Positions 33,904-43,847 of a stretch of DNA of 64,000 nucleotides are shown here, piece after piece. The notes beneath the pieces were generated by a model. That model was not told where the DNA came from. It was given only the letters and a program-made list of their open reading frames with translations, and did no database searches. Origin of the DNA: Metabacillus bambusae (GTDB lineage: Bacteria > Bacillota > Bacilli > Bacillales > Bacillaceae). How positions within the stretch are numbered: the first letter of the stretch is position 1; each line of letters starts with the position of its first letter. Location of the stretch: the NCBI RefSeq assembly GCF_017497975.1, contig NZ_JAGDEL010000001.1, positions 248,001 through 312,000 on the forward strand, given 5' to 3'. A program made the translations under genes and the position numbers.

Positions 33904-34449
33904 ATGTCTAGGGTGGATAGAAGAGTACAAAAATCTCAAGAAGCAATAAAAAATGCTTTTATTGAACTACTGTCTGAAAATAGTTTTGATCATATTACGA
34001 TACAAGATATTTCCGACAGGGCAAATGTCGGTCGAAGAACCATTTATGACCATTACATGGATAAATATGATCTTCTGGAAAAGCTCATTGAAGAACATAT
34101 TAACGAACTAAAGAAACTGTGCGAATCGGCATCTGAATTGGATTTTGTTGAGGGAAATCTGATTTGGTTTGAATATTTTGAACATAATTATTCATTCTTT
34201 TCAACAATACTAGCGAGTAAAGGGGCCCCTGCTTTTCGGAATCATTTCCTAGAATTTGTAATCGAGGAGTTGGAGGGTGAAGTAGATGTAACCGAAGGAA
34301 AAAATCAAGGATTAAGTAAAGATTTAATTCTTAAATTTTTTGGAGCTGCCATCGTAGAGATAGTAATAGCGTGGATCACCAATGGATTATCTGAACCAAC
34401 TCAAGTCGTGGCAGAACAAGTAGGGATTTTGTTAGATAGGAATTTATAG
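33904..34449 (+). CDS. TetR/AcrR family regulator
   Basis: A 181-residue repressor. The N-terminal HTH is clear: AIKNAFIELLSENSFDHITI, then IQDISDRANVGRRTIYDHY. The C-terminal ligand domain (SFFSTILASKGAPAFRNHF) fits the TetR_C_8 type. ATG at 33904 is chosen over GTG at 33889 because GGTGAT then serves as ribosome-binding site. It is divergent from the CMD-SDR-cupin cluster, and three related operator-like sites lie between them, so it probably represses both directions until an electrophile or related ligand binds (inference). Confidence 0.9.
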   Translation: MSRVDRRVQKSQEAIKNAFIELLSENSFDHITIQDISDRANVGRRTIYDHYMDKYDLLEKLIEEHINELKKLCESASELDFVEGNLIWFEYFEHNYSFFSTILASKGAPAFRNHFLEFVIEELEGEVDVTEGKNQGLSKDLILKFFGAAIVEIVIAWITNGLSEPTQVVAEQVGILLDRNL

Positions 34450-34542
34450 TTAGAGAATAGTTTTACAAATACAACGAAGATTGTGAAGGAATATACTTAA
34501 ACAAACGGGGGCGTTAGTTTAACAAGAAAATAATTATTCATT

Positions 34543-34610
34543 GTCCTATTATCTTGACAGAATGTCTTGTCTAGATAACTTGTCTAGATAACTTGTCTAG
34601 ATAATAGGAC
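34543..34610. repeat. Three 13-bp tandem repeats inside a 12-bp inverted repeat
   Basis: TTGTCTAGATAAC occurs at 34567-34579 and 34580-34592, and without its last base at 34593-34604. The array is bracketed by GTCCTATTATCT (34543-34554) and AGATAATAGGAC (34599-34610), perfectly complementary arms. It lies in the 465-bp gap downstream of tetR. Confidence 0.85.
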
Positions 34611-34667
34611 TCTAAATAGGGTTATTTTTATTTTTCCTTCTATTACATGTACTCTTTTTTAGATAAA

Positions 34668-34711
34668 AAAAGAAATAGCCTTACTTAATCAATTGTAAGA
34701 GTATTTCTTTT
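34668..34711. terminator. Bidirectional terminator-like hairpin
   Basis: AAAAGAAATA (34668-34677) and TATTTCTTTT (34702-34711), with an inner TTAC/GTAA helix. It lies between convergent tetR and the immunity-like genes. Confidence 0.7.
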
Positions 34712-34727
34712 AAGTTATTATTTAACA

Positions 34728-34921
34728 TTACTTAATTCTACTGTTATTTCTCCATCATGATAAAAATCTATTACATAACCTGCTTCAATAATATACATAA
34801 AAGTTTCTGATCCAACTGCTTAATATCATCTAATACTTGAAGTGAATTTTGTAAGTTAGTTTTTATTCCAAAACTATCTGTATAATTCCAAAGATTTAAT
34901 AGATTAAATGCGGATTAATCA
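34728..34921 (-). pseudogene. Degraded small gene following the SUKH gene
   Basis: The reverse strand has FNLLNLWNYTDSFGIKTNLQ and SLQVLDDIKQLDQ in one frame, and GSETFMYIIEAGYVIDFYHD then GEITVELSNVK with a stop in another. A single frameshift joins them. An ATG at 34921 overlaps the stop of the SUKH gene. It looks like a second immunity-type protein, but the family is not certain. Confidence 0.5.
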
Positions 34922-35508
34922 TTAAGTAAATCCTCATCTAACCAAATTTCCACATCATTAAGGTCTACTTCTTCTGCAATTTTATCATTTATTTTTAATG
35001 AGTTTAAAAAGTTTAAAAAACTATTACTAATAATTTCTATATTTTCGTAATAAGAATTTATATCAGTATCGGAATTTATTTCACCTATCATTTTCCTAGC
35101 TTCTAATTCATTTTCATGATACCAAAGGAAGACCCCTTCATTGGTTTCTTCTTTCACACCTATGCATACTTGGTCACCATTTGGCCGCTCTCCAATCGGT
35201 ATAAGATTCTGTGGCATTCTAAATAAAAATGTTTCGATTTGCGCAGTAAGGTTATTATTACCAGTTAAGCAATAGAGCTCATTTAGTATAAATTCTGAAT
35301 TTTCAATATTAAATGAAACTGCATCTGAAAAAAAGCCATTATTACATAATAATAGGAAACACTTATAACTTTCAGGTAAAAATAAATTGTATTTTTCTTC
35401 AATTCCCTGCATAAGATTTAATTTTTCTTTAAATGAATCATTATCTGATATATCAAGTTTAAATTTAGATAATATAGATAATATATCTTTTTCATACTCT
35501 GTATACAT
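34915..35508 (-). CDS. SMI1/KNR4 (SUKH) family protein
   Basis: A 197-residue acidic protein. The SUKH core is visible: IEEKYNLFLPESYKCFLLLC with NNGFF, the family's opening helix and turn, then NLIPIGERPNGDQVCIGV with VFLWYHENE, the conserved WYHE-type strand. SUKH proteins are mostly immunity proteins against polymorphic toxins. No toxin gene is adjacent; downstream there is a degraded small gene and upstream an integrase remnant, so this is probably an orphan immunity gene left by a mobile element. Start ATG at 35508 follows GAGGAGGAT. Confidence 0.85.
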   Translation of the reverse strand: MYTEYEKDILSILSKFKLDISDNDSFKEKLNLMQGIEEKYNLFLPESYKCFLLLCNNGFFSDAVSFNIENSEFILNELYCLTGNNNLTAQIETFLFRMPQNLIPIGERPNGDQVCIGVKEETNEGVFLWYHENELEARKMIGEINSDTDINSYYENIEIISNSFLNFLNSLKINDKIAEEVDLNDVEIWLDEDLLND

Positions 35509-35542
35509 TTTAATATCCTCCTCTTAAATCTGATGCAGAACC

Positions 35543-35683
35543 AATAAGGTTGTGTCCGAAAGATTAGGTCAAGCTAATATTACAATTACTTTAGAAAAGT
35601 ACAGTCATGTTACACCAAATATACAGAATGAATCTACAGAAAATTTTTCAAAAGCACTAAAAAAAACGAGCACTGAGCAATGA
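35543..35683 (+). pseudogene. Tyrosine recombinase (integrase) C-terminal remnant
   Basis: The forward frame reads NKVVSERLGQANITITLEKY then SHVTPNIQNESTENFSKAL and a stop at 35681. VVSERLGxANITITLxxYSHV is the region with the catalytic Tyr of tyrosine integrases. Everything before it is missing. TGTGGTC repeats follow the stop, as near many Bacillus integrase genes. Confidence 0.8.
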
Positions 35684-35719
35684 ATGTGGTCGTTTTGTGG
35701 TCAAATCATTATAAAATAA

Positions 35720-35752
35720 GGGTAAAACACTTTTGTTTCAAGCACTTTACCC
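35720..35752 (-). terminator. Intrinsic terminator of mutL
   Basis: GGGTAAA (35720-35726) and TTTACCC (35746-35752) plus an inner helix; the reverse strand continues TTATTTTA. It is 9 bp past the mutL stop. Confidence 0.85.
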
Positions 35753-35761
35753 TCAGATAAA

Positions 35762-37675
35762 TTACATAACCCGCTTAAACATCTTCTCCATCTCATAAGT
35801 TGAGTAATGAACAATAATCGGACGTCCATGTGGACAAGTAAACGGATCTGACGTTTTTCTTAAGGTTTCAAGTAAAGCAAAGATCTCATCGTTACGTAAA
35901 TGATGGTTTGCCTTAATTGAAGCTTTACAGCTCATCATAATGGCTGCCTCTTCGCGAAGTTTTTTAATATCGATTTTTTTCTCTTCAAGGACTTGTTGAA
36001 TAACCTCTTCAATTGTTGTCGCTTCATCACCCCTTGGGAACCATTGTGGGTGTGATCTGACAATATAGCTATTACGACCAAATGGTTCTAGGAAAATACC
36101 AACCTTGGCGAGAGTGTCAATGTGTGCTTCGATGATCATTGCTTCATCGTTCGAATATTCAAAAGTTAATGGTACTAATAGCTCTTGAACCTCTGAATGG
36201 ATTTCTCCGACTTTTTCACGGTAAAACTCATATTTTATTCGTTCCTGGGCAGCGTGTTGATCAATGATAAAGAGGCCACGTTCATTTTGGGCTAAAATGT
36301 AGGTTCCGTGCATTTGTCCGATTGGATACAATGGTGGAACCCGCTCACTTAAGGAATTAGTTTCTTTTACTTCTTCTTTACTATATGAGGCATCCTCAAC
36401 TAGTACTTCATCTTCAGACGGTAGATCCCATTGTTGAGATGGTTCTTCTTGTTCAACCTCTTCAAATGGATCCATTTCAGCTTCTGTAGCCTGCACCTCA
36501 ATAGTAGCAGGTATTTGAGTAGCTATGGTTTCAAATGGTTTTTCTTTTACAATGGTCGGATGCTTAAAAGGATTATTCAATTTTTGTTCCTGAGATGAAA
36601 TCTCTGATGAATGATCAAATGTAAATTGTTGCTGTTCATCGGTTGTTTTTACCCTTTGTGCCCTAGGAGTTTCAACAGATGGAATGAGTTGTTGCTGTCT
36701 AAATACATCGCGAATCCCTTTTGTTATTAGTTCATTTAATTCAGCTTCTTTACTTAATCTAACCTCTAGCTTTGAAGGATGAACATTGACATCAACAAGG
36801 ATTGGATCCATTCTTATTTCTAAGAAAACGATTGGAAAACGTCCAATCGGCAGCAATGTGTGATAGCCTTGTTGAATGGCTTTTACAAGTGGGTAGTTTT
36901 TAATAAAACGCCCATTAATAATTGTCGAGATATAGTTTCGAGATGCTCTTGTTATTTCAGGAAGTGCCACATAGCCATTCACTTCGAAATCAAGAGACTC
37001 TAACGATATCTTTTTCATTTTTTTAGCAATTGACATACCATAAATCGCAGCCAATACTTGTCGTACATCACCATTTCCATTCGTGTGTAAGAGCTTTTTG
37101 CCATTATGAACGAGACGAATTGATACATGTGGATGAGCTAAGGATATGCGATTCACAATGTCTGTGATGTTACCTAGCTCTGTATGAACGGTTTTCATAT
37201 ATTTCAAGCGTGCTGGTGTATTAAAAAATAAATTTCTAACCGTAATGTCCGTACCCTTTCGGCTAGCTGTTGATTCATGTTTTTCCATTTTCCCACCGGT
37301 TAAAACGAGGTTTGTTCCCGCACCACTACCCGTGCTCGTTTTCATATCAAGCATTGAAACAGAGGCGATACTCGGTAAAGCCTCTCCTCTAAACCCCAAT
37401 GTTCTAATTCGAAAGAGATCATTTTCATCTTTAATCTTACTTGTGGCATGACGATGAAAAGCATTTAGGCAATCATCTTGTTCAATTCCATCACCATTAT
37501 CAAGAATTCTTATTTTACCTAAGCCCGCTTCTTCAATCTCAATTTCTACAATTGTGCTATTAGCATCAATCGCATTCTCTAATAGCTCTTTTACAACCGA
37601 AGCTGGTCGTTCAACAACCTCACCTGCGGCAATTTTATTTGATAGCTGGTCATCGAGGCGAATAATTTTTCCCAA
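35762..37675 (-). CDS. mutL: DNA mismatch repair endonuclease MutL
   Basis: A 637-residue MutL. The N-terminal GHKL ATPase is complete: [25 protein letters not shown] and [11 protein letters not shown]. The C-terminal domain has the nicking-endonuclease motif [12 protein letters not shown] and the zinc-site elements SCKASIKAN and CPHGRP, as in Bacillus MutL (E. coli lacks this activity). The linker near residues 350-450 is acidic and variable. TTG at 37675 is chosen because GGGCGGTG precedes it and [19 protein letters not shown] is the expected start. It forms an operon with mutS, 168 bp upstream. Confidence 0.96.
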   Translation of the reverse strand: MGKIIRLDDQLSNKIAAGEVVERPASVVKELLENAIDANSTIVEIEIEEAGLGKIRILDNGDGIEQDDCLNAFHRHATSKIKDENDLFRIRTLGFRGEALPSIASVSMLDMKTSTGSGAGTNLVLTGGKMEKHESTASRKGTDITVRNLFFNTPARLKYMKTVHTELGNITDIVNRISLAHPHVSIRLVHNGKKLLHTNGNGDVRQVLAAIYGMSIAKKMKKISLESLDFEVNGYVALPEITRASRNYISTIINGRFIKNYPLVKAIQQGYHTLLPIGRFPIVFLEIRMDPILVDVNVHPSKLEVRLSKEAELNELITKGIRDVFRQQQLIPSVETPRAQRVKTTDEQQQFTFDHSSEISSQEQKLNNPFKHPTIVKEKPFETIATQIPATIEVQATEAEMDPFEEVEQEEPSQQWDLPSEDEVLVEDASYSKEEVKETNSLSERVPPLYPIGQMHGTYILAQNERGLFIIDQHAAQERIKYEFYREKVGEIHSEVQELLVPLTFEYSNDEAMIIEAHIDTLAKVGIFLEPFGRNSYIVRSHPQWFPRGDEATTIEEVIQQVLEEKKIDIKKLREEAAIMMSCKASIKANHHLRNDEIFALLETLRKTSDPFTCPHGRPIIVHYSTYEMEKMFKRVM

Positions 37676-37843
37676 GAATTTCACCGCCCTTTTCATTTTG
37701 TTAGTTTCATAACTTTTTTATACAAGGTCTGTTCAATTAACCCTTCATGAGTTATGAGGTTAGATGTGGGACTTGTTAGGATCGGCGATTTGCCAATCTC
37801 TTTAATTAAAGCCCCACTTATGTTTAGTAACATGTGTTGTACT

Positions 37844-40435
37844 TTATTTTATTTTTTTCTGAAGTTGATACAATTCATTCATTGCATCGAGGGGTGTCAT
37901 TTCTAACAGATTCATAGACTTTAATAGTTCAATGACAGCTTGTTCTTTTTTTGGATGAGCAGGAGCCTTTTTTGGTACTGGCTTTTCTTCAGCAAATAAA
38001 GAAAGTTGCGAGTCGGTCAATAGATCTTCTTTCACAATCGATTTCTTTTCAACAGTTTCTGTATTTAACTTGTCTGCTTCTAATTCTAATAAAATTTCCT
38101 TAGCTCGCTTTATTAACGATTTGGGAAGATCAGCTAATTCGGCAACATGAATACCATAGCTTTTATCAGCGGCACCTTCTTCAATTTTGTGAAGGAATAC
38201 TACTTTGCCATTCTCTTCAATTGCTTTAACATGGATATTTTTTAATGAGCTTAATTGCGCATCAAGGATCGTTAACTCATGATAGTGCGTTGAAAATAAC
38301 GTTTTTGCTCCAATATGTTCATGAATATGTTCAATAATTGCTTGTGCTAATGCCATTCCGTCATAGGTTGACGTTCCTCTTCCAATTTCATCGAAAAGGA
38401 TTAAACTTTGTGATGTGGCATGTGCAATTGCATTTTTAGCTTCAAGCATTTCCACCATAAATGTACTTTGCCCGGAAATCAAATCATCCGCAGCACCAAT
38501 TCTCGTGAATATTTGATCAAAAATTGGTAGTACAGCCTCTGAAGCAGGAACATAACAACCAATTTGCGCTAATATTGCTGTTAAGGCAACTTGGCGCATA
38601 TATGTGCTTTTCCCTGACATATTGGGACCAGTAATAAGAAGCATTTGACGATCTGCATTTAAATAACAATCATTTGGCACATATTCCTGTGAATCCATCA
38701 CTTTTTCGACAACTGGATGGCGACCGTCCTTTATGAAAAGCTCAGTTGTTTTTGAAAATATTGGCTTACTATAATGACGGTTTTCACTAACAGTCGCAAA
38801 ACATTGAAGGACATCTAACTCACTTAAACGCTTCGCTAACACCTGTAATCTAGGAATATATTGTTTCACCTGTTCACGTAAATCAACAAATAACTGATAC
38901 TCAAGCTCAACAATCTTTTCTTCCGCTTCTAATATTAGCGTCTCTTTTTCCTTTAATTCCGGAGTAATAAAGCGTTCAGCATTTGTTAAGGTTTGCTTGC
39001 GCTCATACATACCTTCCTGTAATAAATGAAGATTAGCTCTCGTTACTTCAATATAATAACCAAACACTCGATTATAGCCGATTTTTAGGGATTTAATTCC
39101 TGTTTTTTGACGCTCCTGCTGCTCAAGTTGAGCAATCCATGTTTTTCCGTTACGACTTGCATCACGGTATTGGTCAAGCTGATTATGGAAGCCGTCCTTC
39201 ATAATATTCCCTTCCTTGACAGAAAGGGGAGGGTTATCAACAATAGCTTCCTCTAATAGATTGCTTAATTCCTCACATGAATCTAAGCGTTCTGACAGAT
39301 AGACATCATTTTGTAAGGACCTGCAAAGCTCTTCAATGGCTGGAACCTGTTGGAGTGATTTTTTTAATTGAATTAAATCTCGAGCATTCACATTTCCAAA
39401 TGCGACCCTGCCCGCAAGCCTTTCTAGGTCATATACCTCTTTAAGTAGAGTTCGCAAATCTTCGCGTTCAAAGTAGTTTGCAATAAATGTTTCAACCATA
39501 GTAAGACGAGCTTCAATTTTTGTGCGATCAACAAGAGGCTTATCCACCCACTGTTTGAGTAATCTTCCGCCCATTGCTGTTTTCGTTTCATCCAGGAGCC
39601 AAAGTAACGATCCTTTTTTCCCTTTAGAACGGATTGTTTCGGTCAATTCTAAGTTTCGTTTTGAATAAAGGTCAATTTTCATTGAATCTTGTAGATAATA
39701 AACATTTACCTTTTGTAGATGATCAAGACTACGCTTTTGCGTACGTTGTAGATAGGTTAACAGTCTTCCAAATGTGCAGATAAGTCTCTCATCATGAAGT
39801 TCCCCAAGGATCCCCACAAAATCAGAAGAAATCGCCGTCTCTGTTTCATACGATAATGTTGCTTGACAGCGATCAATCAGTTGTTTTTTCCATTCATCAG
39901 GAAACTCTCTTGAGATGACAACTTCCTTTGCTCCTACTGAGTAGATTTCGTTTAAAAGCTCATCAAAGTTCGAGCATATTGCTACAAGGTTTTCACCCGT
40001 AGTTAAATCACTTAATGCTAGTCCAATCTGTGTATCAAAGGCAGTAATAGAGGCTATATAGTTGTTTTCTTTGTCATGAAGCCCTTTTCCATCCATCACT
40101 GTACCAGGTGTAATGAGCTGAACAACCTCTCTTCTCACAACACCTTTCGCTTGCTTGGGATCCTCTGTTTGTTCACAGATTGCTACTTTATGACCTTTTA
40201 AGATTAATTGTTCAATATAGGTAGGTGCAGCATGATATGGAACTCCACACATTGGAATCCGCTCTTCTCCCCCACCATCGCGACTTGTTAGAGTAATTTC
40301 AAGTTCCTGTGATGCTTGAATCGCATCCTGGAAAAACATTTCATAAAAATCACCTAAACGAAAAAATAAAAAGGCATCTTGATAGTCTGCCTTAACCTTT
40401 AAATATTGCTGTATCATCGGCGTGTAAGTAGCCAT
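37844..40435 (-). CDS. mutS: DNA mismatch recognition ATPase MutS
   Basis: An 863-residue MutS of normal length. The mismatch-probing segment is [12 protein letters not shown] (Phe-X-Glu motif); the ATPase has Walker [10 protein letters not shown], Walker B with [12 protein letters not shown], and STHYHEL. A DNA-polymerase-clamp-type motif QLSLF lies near the C terminus, about 50 residues from the end, followed by a final helical tetramer-type region. It recognises mispairs and recruits MutL. Start ATG at 40435 follows GGAGG. It is upstream of mutL and downstream of cotE as in B. subtilis. Confidence 0.97.
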   Translation of the reverse strand: MATYTPMIQQYLKVKADYQDAFLFFRLGDFYEMFFQDAIQASQELEITLTSRDGGGEERIPMCGVPYHAAPTYIEQLILKGHKVAICEQTEDPKQAKGVVRREVVQLITPGTVMDGKGLHDKENNYIASITAFDTQIGLALSDLTTGENLVAICSNFDELLNEIYSVGAKEVVISREFPDEWKKQLIDRCQATLSYETETAISSDFVGILGELHDERLICTFGRLLTYLQRTQKRSLDHLQKVNVYYLQDSMKIDLYSKRNLELTETIRSKGKKGSLLWLLDETKTAMGGRLLKQWVDKPLVDRTKIEARLTMVETFIANYFEREDLRTLLKEVYDLERLAGRVAFGNVNARDLIQLKKSLQQVPAIEELCRSLQNDVYLSERLDSCEELSNLLEEAIVDNPPLSVKEGNIMKDGFHNQLDQYRDASRNGKTWIAQLEQQERQKTGIKSLKIGYNRVFGYYIEVTRANLHLLQEGMYERKQTLTNAERFITPELKEKETLILEAEEKIVELEYQLFVDLREQVKQYIPRLQVLAKRLSELDVLQCFATVSENRHYSKPIFSKTTELFIKDGRHPVVEKVMDSQEYVPNDCYLNADRQMLLITGPNMSGKSTYMRQVALTAILAQIGCYVPASEAVLPIFDQIFTRIGAADDLISGQSTFMVEMLEAKNAIAHATSQSLILFDEIGRGTSTYDGMALAQAIIEHIHEHIGAKTLFSTHYHELTILDAQLSSLKNIHVKAIEENGKVVFLHKIEEGAADKSYGIHVAELADLPKSLIKRAKEILLELEADKLNTETVEKKSIVKEDLLTDSQLSLFAEEKPVPKKAPAHPKKEQAVIELLKSMNLLEMTPLDAMNELYQLQKKIK

Positions 40436-40700
40436 GTTTATCCTCCAATATCACCATAACGTTCTTTAAAAATCACTGTTTATTATAACATATATCGACA
40501 TATTCTTGTGATTTTAACTAAAGGGAAACATAGGAATCTAGTTGAAACTTTTTTATTAATCAGTTAGTGAGCGTGGAAAGAAGCTATTTGGAGGACACTG
40601 AAAATAGCAAATGCGGTTTAAGCAACCAATAACCGTGATAGTGCATCAGAAAGACTTGTCCAACAAAACAATTGAATTTAGATTGTGAGGAAATAAAGAA

Positions 40701-40726
40701 AACTAGGAGGACAATTCCTCCTAGTT
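40701..40726 (-). terminator. Intrinsic terminator of cotE
   Basis: AACTAGGAGGA (40701-40711) and TCCTCCTAGTT (40716-40726) form an 11-bp stem overlapping the cotE stop; the reverse strand continues TTCTTTATTTCC. 40436-40700 holds nothing else. Confidence 0.85.
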
Positions 40727-41267
40727 ATTCTTCTACATCTCCAACTAGAAATTCTGGATTTAAATCTTCAAATTCATCATCTAGCTCTTCTTCCCACTCT
40801 TCGTCATCATCACAGCCATGGGGATTTACATGTACACACACTTTCGTTTCCCCAATTACTTCTGCCAGATGCTCTCGTTCTGCTTGAACGATTATTTTGT
40901 TTCCATTTGGCGAAATCGTCACTTCTAAGCAGTTTGGTTGTTGTAACGCTTTACAGATTACTTCATGCTCATCATCAATAAAGTTATCATCTTTATATCT
41001 TAACTTTATGACATCTACATATTCTACTCGTTCTGTTACAACCTCTGTTTTTGTGTTTTCATTGTAAGAATACCAAACGTTAATATCGTAAGTACCCTCT
41101 ACTTCAACTGTTTTTCCATTCTTTTGAGCATCATAATTATGGTTAATAATCCAGCCACCTAAAATGCTCGCAGGTTTTTGCGATGGTGAAATCGTATGTG
41201 TACATTGTGAAAATTTGCGTCCTTTCGCAACAACTGCTTTTGTAATTATTTCTCTGTATTCAGACAT
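40725..41267 (-). CDS. cotE: Outer spore coat morphogenetic protein CotE
   Basis: A 180-residue protein that encircles the forespore and directs outer-coat assembly. It begins [20 protein letters not shown] and has [15 protein letters not shown] and [13 protein letters not shown], the CotE pattern; the C-terminal 30 residues are strongly acidic ([16 protein letters not shown]), as in other CotE. Start ATG at 41267 follows GAGGAGGG. It is a single gene with its own terminator between ymcA and mutS. 41268-41577 upstream holds no gene. Confidence 0.96.
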   Translation of the reverse strand: MSEYREIITKAVVAKGRKFSQCTHTISPSQKPASILGGWIINHNYDAQKNGKTVEVEGTYDINVWYSYNENTKTEVVTERVEYVDVIKLRYKDDNFIDDEHEVICKALQQPNCLEVTISPNGNKIIVQAEREHLAEVIGETKVCVHVNPHGCDDDEEWEEELDDEFEDLNPEFLVGDVEE

Positions 41268-41577
41268 TCGAGCATACCCTCCTCAATGAATCTTCTTTTA
41301 ATCCTATGCTAGGCTAGTAACGATTGTGCCAAAATAATTGACTGAAATGATGACATGTTACGCCAATACATGAAACCTATAGTTCATTGTATGCTAAGGG
41401 TGATAAATATGTGCCTAAAAAAGAAAAAAGGTGCATGATCATCTAAAAATACTTAAGCCTAATCTGTTTTGGAAAGAAAAATAAAACTTATTTGCATCAT
41501 GTTAAGATGAAAGAAAGAACCGTTATTACACGTTTTTATTGAGCAATATTAGAAAACAATAAAAAAAAGATACAATT

Positions 41578-41607
41578 AAAGAGAGGATGTTTATTCCACC
41601 TCTCTTT
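41578..41607 (-). terminator. Intrinsic terminator of miaB-ymcA
   Basis: AAAGAGAGG (41578-41586) and CCTCTCTTT (41599-41607); the reverse strand continues AATTGTATCTTTTTTT. It is 20 bp past the ymcA stop. Confidence 0.85.
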
Positions 41608-41626
41608 AATTTGTATCTATAGCATT

Positions 41627-42058
41627 TTATGAACAGCTACCACCAGATGCATTATTAACTTTAGATCCTGTTTCTCCTGCTAAAAGATCTCCACCTGTTG
41701 ACGTAATGATTTCATTCGTTACTTTGTTCGAAATGGTATGTGAAACTAGTTGAAGTAAGTCGTTTACTTCAATTTGTGATTCTTGGAATTCTTGAATAAT
41801 TGGAATTTCATCCAATTCATTTTGAATTTTTTCAATTTTTGCCTCAACTTGTTTCAATGCTTCGTGTTTTCCATAATGTTGAAAGTTGACTGCTTGTTTT
41901 TGAAGACTTTTAATACTTGCAATCATTTCACGTATTTTTTGATTTTCGTTGATTTGTGCCTCTGCACGTTTAAAGAAATCAACCTCATTTGATTCAGAAA
42001 TCATTTGTGCTAACTCACGAGCTTTTGCTACAATATCGTCTTTTGTATATAATGTCAT
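41627..42058 (-). CDS. ricA: RicA/YmcA family regulator
   Basis: A 143-residue mostly helical protein. EVDFFKRAEAQINENQKIRE and KSLQKQAVNFQHYGKHEALK belong to the Com_YlbF fold shared with YlbF; the tail GGDLLAGETGS followed by a GGSC end fits YmcA. YmcA, YlbF and YaaT form an Fe-S-containing complex in B. subtilis that promotes RNase Y-dependent mRNA maturation, biofilm formation, competence and sporulation. RNase Y is encoded at 56 kb. Start ATG at 42058 is one base after the miaB stop region, so the genes are coupled. Confidence 0.94.
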   Translation of the reverse strand: MTLYTKDDIVAKARELAQMISESNEVDFFKRAEAQINENQKIREMIASIKSLQKQAVNFQHYGKHEALKQVEAKIEKIQNELDEIPIIQEFQESQIEVNDLLQLVSHTISNKVTNEIITSTGGDLLAGETGSKVNNASGGSCS

Positions 42059-42059
42059 C

Positions 42060-43586
42060 TTATTTCACCTCAACCGCTTCTTCTATCATTTCTCCATCAA
42101 GCGTCCATGTTTTTGCTTTCGTAATTTTCACCTTTATAATTTGCCCAATAACAGATTTAGGTGCTCTGAAGTTTACTAGCTTACTTTTTTCCGTGTAACC
42201 TGCTAAAACATCAGGATTCTTTTTACTTTCGCCTTCTACAAGAACATTTACAATTTTACCTTCGTATTCCTTTAATTTCTTTGCAGATATTTCATTTACA
42301 AGAGCATTTAATCGTTGAAGACGTTCCTTTTTCACTTCATCAGGTACATTATCTTGCATTTTTGCAGCCGGAGTACCTTCACGAGGTGAATAAATAAACG
42401 TATAGGCGCTATCAAATTCTACTTCACGGTATAGAGATAACGTTTCTTCAAATTGCTCATCTGTTTCATTTGGGAAGCCTACAATTATATCAGTTGTAAG
42501 GGATGCATTTGGCATTGCTTCCTTAATTTTACGAACGAGCTCTAAATAATGTTCACGACTATATTTACGTGCCATGATTTTCAGAATATCCGTGCTACCA
42601 GATTGTACTGGTAAATGAATATGATCTAACAGATTTCCACCCTTTGCTAATACTTCAATTAAGTGATCATCAAAATCACGCGGATGGCTTGTTGTAAAGC
42701 GAAGTCTAGGAATATCAATTTTAGAAATTTCATCCATTAAATCGCCTAAACCATAATCAATGTCTTCAAAATCCTTACCATAAGCATTAACGTTTTGTCC
42801 AAGGAGAGTTACTTCCTTATAGCCCTGTGCAGCTAAGTGACGGACCTCTTGGATAATTTCCTCTGGACGACGGCTACGTTCTTTTCCACGTGTATATGGA
42901 ACGATACAGTACGTACAGAATTTATCACAGCCATACATAATATTTACCCATGCCTTAATATTCCCTTTACGGACTTTTGGAAGGTTTTCGATAACGTCTC
43001 CTTCTTTAGACCATACTTCAACAACCATTTCTTTTGAAAGATATGCTTCATTTAGAATGTTAGGCAAACGGTGGATGTTATGTGTACCAAAAATCATGTC
43101 AACAAACGGATGAACCTTTAAAATACGGTTTACAACAGATTCTTCCTGTGACATACAGCCACAAACTCCTAATAATAAATCAGGTCTTTTCTTTTTTAAT
43201 GTTTTAAAGTGACCTAGTTCTCCGAACACTTTGTTTTCTGCGTTTTCACGAATTGCACAAGTGTTTAGCAGGATTACATTCGCATCTTCAACACCATCAG
43301 TTGGCTCATAGCCTAGTGCCATGAAAATACCAGCCATTACTTCAGTATCATGTTCATTCATTTGACATCCGTATGTGCGAATATAAAACTTCTTACCTTG
43401 TCCCATTCCTCGAAATTCTTCTGGAATCGAAAAGCCATCATACTTTACTTCTTCTTTCCCACGCTTTTTAGCTTCCTTCAAAGAAGGTGGCATATACACT
43501 GCTTGGAAATACTGGCTGTAGTCCTTATCGGATTTTTTGTCCGAAGGAGTTACTTGAGTACTTTCCTTACGTTGCTGTTCATTCAT
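42060..43586 (-). CDS. miaB: tRNA-2-methylthio-N6-dimethylallyladenosine synthase MiaB
   Basis: A 508-residue radical-SAM methylthiotransferase that converts i6A37 (made by MiaA) to ms2i6A37. The N-terminal domain supplies three cluster cysteines in [21 protein letters not shown] and GVCGCMSQ. The radical-SAM motif is CDKFCTYC, with [12 protein letters not shown] after it. A C-terminal TRAM domain ends in [14 protein letters not shown]. The N-terminal 60-residue extension is usual in Bacillus. Start ATG at 43586 follows GAAAGGAG. It is coupled to ricA. Confidence 0.97.
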   Translation of the reverse strand: MNEQQRKESTQVTPSDKKSDKDYSQYFQAVYMPPSLKEAKKRGKEEVKYDGFSIPEEFRGMGQGKKFYIRTYGCQMNEHDTEVMAGIFMALGYEPTDGVEDANVILLNTCAIRENAENKVFGELGHFKTLKKKRPDLLLGVCGCMSQEESVVNRILKVHPFVDMIFGTHNIHRLPNILNEAYLSKEMVVEVWSKEGDVIENLPKVRKGNIKAWVNIMYGCDKFCTYCIVPYTRGKERSRRPEEIIQEVRHLAAQGYKEVTLLGQNVNAYGKDFEDIDYGLGDLMDEISKIDIPRLRFTTSHPRDFDDHLIEVLAKGGNLLDHIHLPVQSGSTDILKIMARKYSREHYLELVRKIKEAMPNASLTTDIIVGFPNETDEQFEETLSLYREVEFDSAYTFIYSPREGTPAAKMQDNVPDEVKKERLQRLNALVNEISAKKLKEYEGKIVNVLVEGESKKNPDVLAGYTEKSKLVNFRAPKSVIGQIIKVKITKAKTWTLDGEMIEEAVEVK

Positions 43587-43847
43587 CGTGTGATTCTCCT
43601 TTCAAACTACCCATTTAAAAACTTGTTCGTAAATTTCTTACTTTGTAACAATTAATTTATTATCCTTAGCGTAAAACTAATTGGACATAAACTAAGGTCT
43701 TTAAACGTTGTGTTGGTCATGTATCTCATTTATTTAAATAATATTATAGAAACATACAACTTAATAGTATATCGATTATAGTTGTGTAACACAATTATTT
43801 AACCATACTGTTGAAAATTGTACATGATTTTTCAATAAAATGCGAAT

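Noticed and set aside
34567-34604. Tandem repeat as a CRISPR array
   Set aside because: Units are 13 bp and directly abutting, with no spacers and no cas genes.
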